From a virus: 22,329 nucleotides of DNA. The notes below the pieces were generated by a model. It had not been told where the DNA came from. It ran no database searches and saw nothing but the letters and a program-made list of their open reading frames with translations. Made by a program: the position numbers and the translations under genes. The DNA lies in IMG/VR virus record IMGVR_UViG_3300025872_000336, positions 1 to 22,329 of that record. One strand, given 5' to 3'. Positions within the stretch are counted from its first letter, which is position 1. Each line of letters starts with the position of its first letter. This document shows, one piece after another, positions 12,783 through 19,456 of the stretch.

Positions 12783-13179
12783 GACTGACCGTAGGAGGGT
12801 CATAGAGGCCATAGAAGCCACGGAACTTGGTTACATGGTAACTATTACCAAACCACCTCGAACAGCGGCTCAGAATCGGTTTTATTGGTCGATCCTGACA
12901 GCTTGTGCGGAACAACTTATGGGCCAGCAATACACCCAGGACATCTGGCACGAGTGGGCTAAGACAAGGTTTCTTCCCTCTCGTGTTGTTGAACTTCCTG
13001 GAGGTATCGTAAAAGAGATCGAGCCTTCGACTGCTTCGCTTACCGTGTCAGAGTTTTCAGACTTAGTAGAGCAGCTTCTACAGTACGCAATCGAGAAGGG
13101 CTTAGTCTGGACAGATGAAATGAAGGACGCTGAACTTGACTTAAGGAAGATCAATGTACTCAAACAAAAAGTTGCTTGA
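12760..13179 (+). CDS. ninB: NinB-family recombination protein
   Basis: A 139-aa protein with ETDRRRVIEAIEA (7-19), LGYMVTITKPPRTAAQNRFYWS (23-44) and a C-terminal segment on SEFSDLVEQLLQYAIEKGLVW (97-117). The RTAAQNRFYW signature and the helical C-terminus match NinB, the lambda Orf recombination mediator that loads on SSB-coated ends and substitutes for RecFOR. It overlaps both neighbours. Placement between the annealing protein and the exonuclease fits this role. Confidence 0.85.
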   Translation: MRSILTTETDRRRVIEAIEATELGYMVTITKPPRTAAQNRFYWSILTACAEQLMGQQYTQDIWHEWAKTRFLPSRVVELPGGIVKEIEPSTASLTVSEFSDLVEQLLQYAIEKGLVWTDEMKDAELDLRKINVLKQKVA

Positions 13180-13447
13180 GGCTTGCAGGCATCTGCCTTG
13201 CGGATCTTGTTTCTGTGAAGATGGAACTGTAGTCGCTGCTCATAGGAACCAAGGCAAAGGTATGGGCATTAAAGTATCTGATGCTTTAGTAGCATCTCTT
13301 TGCTACAAATGCCACTCATACTTAGACCAGGGAAAAGAAATGTCTCGTGAAGAACGACGAGACTTCTGGAACCAAGCGTACATAAACACAATGCAAGCAA
13401 TGATCGAACGAGGGATACTAAAGGTGCAACATGGAACAAAGAACTGA
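13154..13447 (+). CDS. DUF1364 (YbcO-like) putative nuclease
   Basis: A 97-aa protein. Cys11, Cys16, Cys19 and Cys21 at the N-terminus, His30 in VVAAHRNQGKGMGIKVSD and Cys50-x2-Cys53-His54 in LCYKCHSYLDQG fit the DUF1364 pattern (YbcO and relatives), a zinc-bound HNH-like fold found in lambdoid recombination regions. It would cut DNA during recombination or replication, by family inference. It overlaps NinB by 26 nt and the exonuclease by 17 nt. Confidence 0.8.
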   Translation: MYSNKKLLEACRHLPCGSCFCEDGTVVAAHRNQGKGMGIKVSDALVASLCYKCHSYLDQGKEMSREERRDFWNQAYINTMQAMIERGILKVQHGTKN

Positions 13448-14027
13448 TGATTGGTTTAAGGCAAGGTTAGGGCATCTAACCGCTTCACGGGCCTCAGACG
13501 CGCTTGCGAAACCTGGAACGGCTACACGTAGGAACTACCAGATTCAACTCGTCACAGAGCGTCTGACGGGACTACAAAGCGATTCATTCACGAATGCAGC
13601 TATGCAATGGGGTACGGAACAAGAACCCGTTGCTAGGGCAGCCTACGAAGTCCATACAGGCCATTTCGTCGAGCAGACAGGGTTTCATACTCACAAGTCG
13701 ATAAAGTGGCTTGGAGCGTCTCCTGATGGCTTTGCAGGGTCGGGGTTGATCGAGATTAAGTGCCCTAACTCAAACACTCACGTTGATTACTTACTAGCTA
13801 AGGAGGTTCCCACTAAATACAAACCACAGATGCTCACTCAAATGCTCGTCACGGGACGTACTTGGTGCGACTTTGTGTCGTTCGACCCAAGACTGCCTGA
13901 ACATCTTCAACTATTCGTCGTTCGTTACGAGCCAAAGCCGGAAGAGCTAACCAAGATCGAGGCTGATCTGGTTGCCTTTCTCAACGAAGTTAATCAAATG
14001 GAAGAATCGCTATGCCAAAAGAACTAA
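13431..14027 (+). CDS. YqaJ-type viral recombinase exonuclease
   Basis: A 198-aa lambda-exonuclease-like protein. Early basic part MEQRTDDWFKARLGHLTASR (1-20) fits the usual N-terminal RxxxW/SR pattern. GTEQEPVARA (61-70) holds the conserved Glu63/Glu65. Asp99 in ASPDGF and Glu108-x-Lys110 in LIEIKCPN are the metal-binding catalytic residues; all appear intact. It would chew one strand from a double-strand end to make ssDNA for the annealing protein. It overlaps the next gene by 16 nt. Confidence 0.9.
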   Translation: MEQRTDDWFKARLGHLTASRASDALAKPGTATRRNYQIQLVTERLTGLQSDSFTNAAMQWGTEQEPVARAAYEVHTGHFVEQTGFHTHKSIKWLGASPDGFAGSGLIEIKCPNSNTHVDYLLAKEVPTKYKPQMLTQMLVTGRTWCDFVSFDPRLPEHLQLFVVRYEPKPEELTKIEADLVAFLNEVNQMEESLCQKN

Positions 14028-14233
14028 CAGGATCAATCAGCAAGAACAAGAAAAAAGAGAAGGATGTTCACCCAGACTACCGAGGTTCAGCAATGATAAA
14101 CGGTGTCGAATACTGGATCTCAGGATGGGTCAATGAGGGTTCCGACGGGAAGTATCTTGGGCTAAAGTTCCAGCAGAAAGACGGGGAAACTAGACCCGCT
14201 AAGACTAACAATGACGAGGATGTGCCATTCTAA
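14012..14233 (+). CDS. Small protein with SSB-like C-terminal tip
   Basis: A 73-aa protein beginning MPKELTGSISKNKKKEKDVH. Residues 20-55 look like a small beta domain (GSAMINGVEYWISGWV). It ends DEDVPF, very close to the DDDIPF tip by which bacterial SSB recruits RecA loaders, RecO, ExoI and other partners. It comes directly after the exonuclease. Hence it may bind DNA weakly or recruit host recombination proteins. Its TAA overlaps the next ATG (TAATG). Confidence 0.65.
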   Translation: MPKELTGSISKNKKKEKDVHPDYRGSAMINGVEYWISGWVNEGSDGKYLGLKFQQKDGETRPAKTNNDEDVPF

Positions 14234-14463
14234 TGTTAAGCGTACACCACCAAACCATGCTGAAAAAGGCGTTTGCAAAGCGTCCTGCAAATATTTCGGA
14301 TGACTCTCCGGTCTTAGAGAGGGTCATTCACATCATCAAGTCTGAGGCTCCTGAGTGTTTCTGGAAGCCTTCAGAGTTGGAAAAACGGAGGTTCTTCAAT
14401 GCACCACGGCCAGGAACTCCTCACGAGGATGCGGTCTATCCGTTCCCGAAAGGCTTACTATGA
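14233..14463 (+). CDS. Hypothetical protein (76 aa)
   Basis: Begins MLSVHHQTMLKKAFAKRPAN and has a segment ECFWKPSELEKRRFFNAPRP. TAATG overlap with the previous gene and ATGA overlap with the next one support it. No family recognised. Confidence 0.5.
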   Translation: MLSVHHQTMLKKAFAKRPANISDDSPVLERVIHIIKSEAPECFWKPSELEKRRFFNAPRPGTPHEDAVYPFPKGLL

Positions 14464-14648
14464 ACAATTGGAGAGAGTTAATCGAGAATCAGACGAGGAC
14501 AGAAAAGTTCAGACCCGTCGAGGAAATCTGGAGGGAGCGGGGGTGGATTCCACCGTCAACCGAGTGCCCAGACACAATGGCAAAGCACAAAGCGTTTAAG
14601 GAGTGGTCGATCCGTGGAATCGTGGATCAACCTTATCAAGCAAGTTAA
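14460..14648 (+). CDS. Hypothetical protein (62 aa)
   Basis: Starts at ATG 14460 by ATGA overlap; the open frame runs back to 14355 but that part overlaps the preceding gene. Protein begins MNNWRELIENQTRTEKFRPV and has a Trp-rich WRERGWIPPSTECP turn. Shares the last 35 nt with the next gene in another frame. Function unknown. Confidence 0.55.
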   Translation: MNNWRELIENQTRTEKFRPVEEIWRERGWIPPSTECPDTMAKHKAFKEWSIRGIVDQPYQAS

Positions 14649-14850
14649 GTCATCTGATGTTGGAGAGATAGCGGCAGCGTATGAAAAAGCGTTGCCGTTT
14701 GTCGTTCAGGACTGGGCAAAGATGATCTTAAAGTTAGCTAAAAGCAAACGACTTCCGATTATTGAGAAGATCGAAAAGGTACACGGTGACAAGATCGGGC
14801 AAATGGTGCGAGACGAAGTTACCGCGCAACACAAAAGACTTAAGACTTAG
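14614..14850 (+). CDS. Hypothetical helical protein (78 aa), last of the plus block
   Basis: GTG start at 14614 with AAGGAG about 10 nt upstream. Mostly helical, basic at the C-terminus (DEVTAQHKRLKT). Its TAG at 14848-14850 lies inside the 3' end of the oppositely oriented holin gene. No terminator separates the two transcripts. Confidence 0.55.
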   Translation: MESWINLIKQVKSSDVGEIAAAYEKALPFVVQDWAKMILKLAKSKRLPIIEKIEKVHGDKIGQMVRDEVTAQHKRLKT

Positions 14851-15265
14851 CCGGAGGGACAACACCCTTAACGCGTTCAAAACTCCTCATTCCAGCAATC
14901 CCCAACATACCGCTCAAAATAACCCATAGAGCGTCGGTATCTAGCATGGGAGGAGGTTTTACCTCTCGCGGGACGATCTGTTCTGCTTGCATCCAAGTCC
15001 ACGCCCAGACTAAAAGCGGGTAAGCAAGGAATTGGTAGAACATCGCTCCCGCACCAACCCAACCGATAGCAGGTCTCCAGCCAGCAACAAACATATTCTG
15101 GTTGGCGGCTTCGACCTTGTTGACTTCCATTTGACCGAGATCAATCGCCTGGTCGATACGCTTGGCTTCTAGCTCAAGCTCCATGCGTTCTTTGTCGGAT
15201 GTGTGCAGGTCTCCGATAACTTTTCCGACGCTATCAACGATGGAAGAGATTCCGAGCAGGTTCAT
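14840..15265 (-). CDS. Holin, 3-TM GTA-holin-like
   Basis: A 141-aa protein. Start at ATG 15265 (ATGA overlap with the endolysin) is preferred over 15289. The helical N-terminal half (residues 1-60) contains a KERMELELEAKRIDQA heptad-like segment. Membrane segments follow at about 64-92 (AIGWVGAGAMFYQFLAYPLLVWAWTW) and 111-127 (ALWVILSGMLGIAGM). This layout matches the GTA-holin-type family (PF11351). It would permeabilise the inner membrane to release the endolysin. Its 3' end overlaps the converging gene by 11 nt. Confidence 0.8.
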   Translation of the reverse strand: MNLLGISSIVDSVGKVIGDLHTSDKERMELELEAKRIDQAIDLGQMEVNKVEAANQNMFVAGWRPAIGWVGAGAMFYQFLAYPLLVWAWTWMQAEQIVPREVKPPPMLDTDALWVILSGMLGIAGMRSFERVKGVVPPAKS

Positions 15266-15762
15266 AGCTTGAGCGTCCTGTTTATCCAACCCAACATGAA
15301 CTTCATCTGGCTTCTGTCACGGGTAACAATGTCTCGATAACGAGCAATCTTTGCTAGCGCGTAATAAGCGACAAAGAGCTCTGGATTAGCTTGGTTGAGT
15401 GCTGATATAGTCTTGGGCCCGATAACGCCGTCTGGGGCCGTTTTGACGCATATCTGGGCAAGTTTGATGGCTACAGGTACGCCAGCATTGACAGCAAAGT
15501 TAAAGAGAGACGAGGCTATAACGTCATGCGTTAAATCATCGCCTTTGATCTTGTCCCAGAAGTTCTCTTTATAGAAGTCTCGGACTAACTGTGTCGGAGG
15601 TGTCTCTTGGTAGTCAATATGCTGCCAGCCCTCCCATTTGGGGTGCATCTTGCGAGCAATACCCGCATAAGTCTGACCGCCTCGGTCGCCTTGGACTTCG
15701 TGAAGGACGTAACCTCCTTCGTCCTCCATCATCTTGTCAAACGCTTGTTCAAAGTTAGCCAA
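15262..15762 (-). CDS. Endolysin, GH108 N-acetylmuramidase type
   Basis: A 166-aa protein read from a TTG start at 15762, which has GGGGG 7-8 nt upstream; no in-frame ATG lies near the domain start. The catalytic region reads MMEDEGGYV (11-19; Glu15 the likely acid) and QTYAGIARKMHPKWEGW (30-46), typical of GH108 with its GGxTxxGI-type segment. APDGVIGPKTISALN (109-123) is a peptidoglycan-binding repeat. It cleaves cell-wall glycan at lysis. No signal peptide is seen, so export depends on the holin. Confidence 0.85.
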   Translation of the reverse strand: MANFEQAFDKMMEDEGGYVLHEVQGDRGGQTYAGIARKMHPKWEGWQHIDYQETPPTQLVRDFYKENFWDKIKGDDLTHDVIASSLFNFAVNAGVPVAIKLAQICVKTAPDGVIGPKTISALNQANPELFVAYYALAKIARYRDIVTRDRSQMKFMLGWINRTLKL

Positions 15763-16690
15763 CGGCTTGCCCCCTAAAGTATGCAGTCCCCTCGATAACC
15801 TCGACAAGTTCTGGAGGCAAGAGTAGACCATCTCTGAAACATAAGACAGCAAAACCTTGACACCAGGGAACGGGGTTGTCCTCGATATAAGAAAACTGAC
15901 CGCCATCAGGATCGGCAAGCATACCTGTAGACACACCGTATCTACGTCCTCGATAGTCGCCCCATCCTTTGACTTCCAAAAGATGAGTATGCCCTGAGAC
16001 CGTAGAGATGCCTGCTTTTAAGGTGTTGTTGTAACCGGAGTGGATACCCGAATGTTGGAGCCTGTGCTTAATCATGCAGATGTCATTGACCATGACAGAC
16101 CAACTGACAGACCACTCAGGTAGATGGTCTTTGAGCGTCGTTCCTTGGATGCCTTTGTACTCAGGGACAGATCCTGCTAATCTTTTGTCAAACCGTATGT
16201 CGTGGTTGCCTGTGGTTCGATGTAAGAAAGTGCCTAGACCTTTACAGGCCTTGACGATCTGATCCATATGCCACTGAACCGCTTCGAGTTCATCACGCAG
16301 ACTTGTGACTGGAGACCAATCCATAGGGCCGTACTTAGAGATAGTCCCGCCATCGAGAATATCTCCGTTTGCGATAATCGCTTTTGGCTTTAGGATCTTG
16401 ATGAGTTTTAAGAGAGCATTGAACCCCGCGGAAGGTTCTCCAGGCATGAAGTGAGCGTCAGAAAATACGATCACATAACCTTCAGTTTCTAGCGTCGCTC
16501 GCCTACGATTTTCTGGTAAGGTAAAACGAGCGTCTTTTGTAGGAAGAAGGATGTTGTATTTCTTCTCGATTGCCCTTCGTCGCTCGTAAACATTGCGAAG
16601 AGTAAGACCGATACGATCTGAAATCTTAGTTGGGCTTCCTAGTTCTTTCCAGACTCTGATGAACTCTTCATCTTCTGACTTTTTTCTCAC
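15755..16690 (-). CDS. Metallophosphoesterase with N-terminal HTH
   Basis: A 311-aa protein. Residues about 10-48 form a helix-turn-helix segment (SPTKISDRIGLTLRNVYERRRA). The catalytic part shows SDAH (77-80: Asp78, His80), GDILDG (109-114), GNHD (161-164), a His209 and GHTH (233-236): all metal-ligand motifs of calcineurin-like phosphoesterases. The reaction could be phosphodiester cleavage of a nucleotide or nucleic acid; the HTH points to DNA. It overlaps the endolysin and is unusual inside a lysis cassette. Confidence 0.8.
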   Translation of the reverse strand: MRKKSEDEEFIRVWKELGSPTKISDRIGLTLRNVYERRRAIEKKYNILLPTKDARFTLPENRRRATLETEGYVIVFSDAHFMPGEPSAGFNALLKLIKILKPKAIIANGDILDGGTISKYGPMDWSPVTSLRDELEAVQWHMDQIVKACKGLGTFLHRTTGNHDIRFDKRLAGSVPEYKGIQGTTLKDHLPEWSVSWSVMVNDICMIKHRLQHSGIHSGYNNTLKAGISTVSGHTHLLEVKGWGDYRGRRYGVSTGMLADPDGGQFSYIEDNPVPWCQGFAVLCFRDGLLLPPELVEVIEGTAYFRGQAVG

Positions 16691-16934
16691 GCCAAGCTCC
16701 GCGCTCTATGCTCTGGATCATCTTGCGCGGAATCACCAAAGACTGAGCGATTGCGTCGTCAGTCAATGACTGACAAATTTTCACGCCCTGCTTGGTATCT
16801 CCTAATAAGAATCCTATAGAGACAACAAGCGGAACCTGAAAGTCCTTGGCTTTCTCTGGGCTATCACCCCACCCAAGAGTGTCGTGGCAGGCATCTTCCC
16901 AAACTACTTTAACTATCGGAAGATTGTGCTTCAT
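16668..16934 (-). CDS. Hypothetical protein (88 aa)
   Basis: Begins MKHNLPIVKVVWEDACHDTL. A central stretch VPLVVSIGFLLGDTKQGVKI suggests beta strands and is followed by AIAQSLVIPRKMIQSIERG. Small phage proteins with this arrangement (WxDxxxDxxxW, then VGFL and IPRxMI) occur in lysis or tail regions but have no known function to me. Overlaps both neighbours by about 25 nt. Confidence 0.6.
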   Translation of the reverse strand: MKHNLPIVKVVWEDACHDTLGWGDSPEKAKDFQVPLVVSIGFLLGDTKQGVKICQSLTDDAIAQSLVIPRKMIQSIERGAWREKKVRR

Positions 16935-17127
16935 TCTTCTTATCTTTTATGGCATGGAACCATTTCCAGACAAGCCAGCCGGACTGTAACACAATGTAGA
17001 GCAAGGTAGCAACTGCAACCCATTCATTCAGAGTCAGACCACCAACAGTCACGGCTGTTGTGATTGCTACCGGAGGAGTGGCTTTTGCGACTTCTACCAG
17101 TACGTCTGACTTCTGTTCGGGTGTCAT
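16909..17127 (-). CDS. Small membrane protein, possible second holin
   Basis: A 72-aa protein beginning MTPEQKSDVLVEVAKATPPV. Residues 33-56 (LNEWVAVATLLYIVLQSGWLVWKW) form one strong membrane segment, preceded by a weaker hydrophobic stretch (20-31). The tail is charged (KDKKNEAQSSDS). A short holin-like or pinholin-like factor is plausible next to the endolysin cassette. ATGA overlap with the tail-associated gene upstream. Confidence 0.6.
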   Translation of the reverse strand: MTPEQKSDVLVEVAKATPPVAITTAVTVGGLTLNEWVAVATLLYIVLQSGWLVWKWFHAIKDKKNEAQSSDS

Positions 17128-17486
17128 CTCTCAATCCAACTCACAGTATCTTCATCCCATGAGTACATTTTACCGTCAGTTGGCATGGGTGTGGGAGCCT
17201 CCCAAAGGCAAGAACCAGCGTTTAGCACCCAACTAGCAAAAGGTTGTGGCGGTATAAAAGCATCTCGCACTGCATCATAGGTGTATCCAATGCCTGCGTA
17301 GTTCTTTCTGAATGGTGTACCGTTAGGATGCTGACCGCCTTGGGTGTTGTAGCTTGTACGCTTACAAGGCTGCCCTCTTATCTCAGCGTAGCGCACTTCC
17401 CAATCAATACCTTCTTCGCCTTCGTCCTTGCCGACAATGACTTCGGTAACGATGTTATTTGCGTCTAAAAAAGCGTAGTGAGCCAT
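17124..17486 (-). CDS. Tail-associated protein, cyanophage-type family
   Basis: A 120-aa protein beginning MAHYAFLDANNIVTEVIVGK. It contains RKNYAGIGYTYDAVRDAFIP (60-79) and PTDGKMYSWDEDTVSWIE at the C-terminus. I recall this pattern from tail-fibre neighbourhoods of marine and freshwater phages; the function is unknown and it is probably structural. It follows the oxygenase gene closely (stop-to-start at 17486). Confidence 0.7.
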   Translation of the reverse strand: MAHYAFLDANNIVTEVIVGKDEGEEGIDWEVRYAEIRGQPCKRTSYNTQGGQHPNGTPFRKNYAGIGYTYDAVRDAFIPPQPFASWVLNAGSCLWEAPTPMPTDGKMYSWDEDTVSWIER

Positions 17487-18088
17487 TATGCCTCCAGCCG
17501 TAATCCAGTTAAATCAACTTCTTCCCCAATCATTCCAACTGGGAAGGTGTTAAACGATAGAGAAATTCTAGTTTCTTCGCCCTGCACTTGCGGAACCATA
17601 TGTTGCGCTGACGAAGGGAACAGAATCAGCTTGCCTGCCGTAGCCTCAAACCACCAAGACTCGGAGTTGTACTGGTTCCACTCTAGCGGAGGGAATTTGA
17701 TCTGTTGATACCCGTCACGGTAGAAGTAAATCCTGTCATCAGGATTGGTCTGAACATAGAACACACCTGAAACGTAACTGTTAGGGTGTGCATGTTTGTG
17801 ATGGAATTGCCCTGGCTCCGAGTAATTACACCAGCTTTGCGTGACTCTCAGGCTGACATCGTGCTTTGGATTGGCAGTGGCTTTGAAGTATTCCGATACA
17901 CAGTCCTCAATCCAAGAGCGTAGACCCGTCATAACCGGATCACGCAGCACAAAGTTGTTGGTTGAGGTTGTATTACCCATGTTAGGACGGGTTTCTAACT
18001 CACGGACAAAGAACAACTCCTCATCCGTAAGTTCCCTTCCTAACTCAAAGAATCCTACGGGTGTGGGGAATAAATGGTGTATGTTCAT
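17486..18088 (-). CDS. 2OG-Fe(II) oxygenase family protein
   Basis: A 200-aa protein. HHKHAHPNSYVSGVFYVQT (96-114) and GKLILFPSSAQHMVPQVQGEETRISLSFN (152-180) are the two halves of the metal centre in the putative 2OG-Fe(II) oxygenase family (PF13759/TIGR02466). The distal His163 and the Arg174 that would hold 2-oxoglutarate are present; the first metal pair falls among His97, His99 and His101. Such enzymes hydroxylate side chains or nucleobases. The gene sits within the tail-fibre cluster, so a virion-protein substrate is possible. Confidence 0.85.
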   Translation of the reverse strand: MNIHHLFPTPVGFFELGRELTDEELFFVRELETRPNMGNTTSTNNFVLRDPVMTGLRSWIEDCVSEYFKATANPKHDVSLRVTQSWCNYSEPGQFHHKHAHPNSYVSGVFYVQTNPDDRIYFYRDGYQQIKFPPLEWNQYNSESWWFEATAGKLILFPSSAQHMVPQVQGEETRISLSFNTFPVGMIGEEVDLTGLRLEA

Positions 18089-19065
18089 TATGCAAACTGT
18101 ATGTTGCCAGTACCGGCCGTAAACGATGTGATCTTGTACCCACCAGATAGACTTGTACTGTAAGTAAGACCACCACCTGGATTGGAAATAGAGTAAGCGT
18201 CTGAGTATTTCAGGATGACAATGCCTGAGCCGCCTGCGCCTCCATTAAAATAACCACCAGACTGCCCACCTGCACCGCCGCCGCCACCTGTATTAACACC
18301 TCCAGGATCGCCGTTAGCGGTTAGATTAGACTTGCCGCCACCACCAGAACCTCCTGTTCCTGCCGTAGTCCCGCCACCAGCATCTCCGCCGCCACCACCA
18401 GCGTAGTAAGTAGCTGTCCCTGTAATTGATGACTGTAAGCCTATACCGCCATTACCTCCTGTGTTAAAAGCGCCAGCGACACCGGCAGCACCCGCGCCCC
18501 CACCGCCACCGCTTTCGTAATTAGATTGATTTCTTGATGCGCCGCCATCATATCCTTGTCTTGCTGCGCTAATATATGAAGAGCCAGGATATACGCCTAC
18601 TCCACCAGGGAAAGTTGCTGGCACAGAGCCACCACTAGCACCACTACCTCCGCCACTTCCACCATTCCCACCAAGCCGATTTGCTGCTGACCCGCCATTA
18701 CCACCGCCGTAACTTGTGACTGTGCTGAATATAGAATTTGAGCCTGAAGTTGAGTTTGTGCTACTTGGGTAGCCTAAACCACCAGTACCGCCACCGCCGA
18801 TAGTTACGGTTACATTTGTTAAAAGGGAAACAGCAGGATTGGTTCCAGTGCTATAGCCACCCGCACCGCCACCAGCCCCAGGAGACCCGCCACCACCACC
18901 CCCGCCAGCAACAACAAGGTACTCAACAGCGATAGACGAAACAACAATAGGCCATGTGCCTTGCTTTTGCGCTAACTGCGCCTCTGTCAGTGACCAAACA
19001 CCTTTGGCTGAACTTGTACTTGGTATGTTTGCGGGGCCGATTATCCCGCCGTTACCTCTAGGCAT
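18088..19065 (-). CDS. Glycine-rich tail adhesin
   Basis: A 325-aa protein. Residues 1-45 are an attachment-like head (RGNGGIIGPANIPSTSSAKG, then WSLTEAQLAQKQGTW). Residues 50-300 are largely runs of Gly with short Ser/Ala/Asn turns (GGGGGGGSPGAGGGAGGYS and many similar), then SGIVILKYSDAY and a short C-terminal domain. Such glycine-rich domains form polyglycine-II stacks in T4-like adhesins (gp38 of phage S16) and occur in tail-tip proteins. The likely role is host receptor binding. TAA/ATG contacts with neighbours are tight. Confidence 0.75.
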   Translation of the reverse strand: MPRGNGGIIGPANIPSTSSAKGVWSLTEAQLAQKQGTWPIVVSSIAVEYLVVAGGGGGGGSPGAGGGAGGYSTGTNPAVSLLTNVTVTIGGGGTGGLGYPSSTNSTSGSNSIFSTVTSYGGGNGGSAANRLGGNGGSGGGSGASGGSVPATFPGGVGVYPGSSYISAARQGYDGGASRNQSNYESGGGGGAGAAGVAGAFNTGGNGGIGLQSSITGTATYYAGGGGGDAGGGTTAGTGGSGGGGKSNLTANGDPGGVNTGGGGGAGGQSGGYFNGGAGGSGIVILKYSDAYSISNPGGGLTYSTSLSGGYKITSFTAGTGNIQFA

Positions 19066-19073
19066 GGCAACTC

Positions 19074-19448
19074 CTAGCTAATATCTTCGTAAGAGCAAAC
19101 AACTTTCAAGTCGCTAGACGTTCCAGCCGTAGCACCTAGTGAGCGATCTTCCTCTAGGTAAATGTAAGCGTCTTTATCAATCACTACCAAAGTAGAGTCA
19201 GCAGGAACTACAACCGTAGACGCTATCTGTGTGGCCGTACCACCTAGCGCAGCAGCAGAGTAGTAGTTGATCGTTATCTCTGCGTTGCTAGTTCCATCTA
19301 CGTTAGACACATACAGCGAGTTGATCTTTAAGACCTTGCCTGAACTTGCTGCATTGCTCAGGATAGAGGTCGCAGACGTAGACGATAGATCAACCGTAAC
19401 GGTCTTGCCGTTTATGGTTGTCGGTGAGAGTAGGTTTGGAGCTGCCAT
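19074..19448 (-). CDS. Small virion or tail-fibre-associated protein
   Basis: A 124-aa protein beginning MAAPNLLSPTTINGKTVTVD. Rich in Ser, Thr and Ala with short beta strands (VLKINSLYVSNVDGTSNAEI, TLVVIDKDAYIYLEED). Resembles beta-rich head- or tail-decoration proteins common in marine and freshwater phages. Position between the adhesin and tail-fibre genes with 8-nt gaps suggests it is structural. Function not proven. Confidence 0.6.
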   Translation of the reverse strand: MAAPNLLSPTTINGKTVTVDLSSTSATSILSNAASSGKVLKINSLYVSNVDGTSNAEITINYYSAAALGGTATQIASTVVVPADSTLVVIDKDAYIYLEEDRSLGATAGTSSDLKVVCSYEDIS

Positions 19449-19456
19449 GTTTGTTC

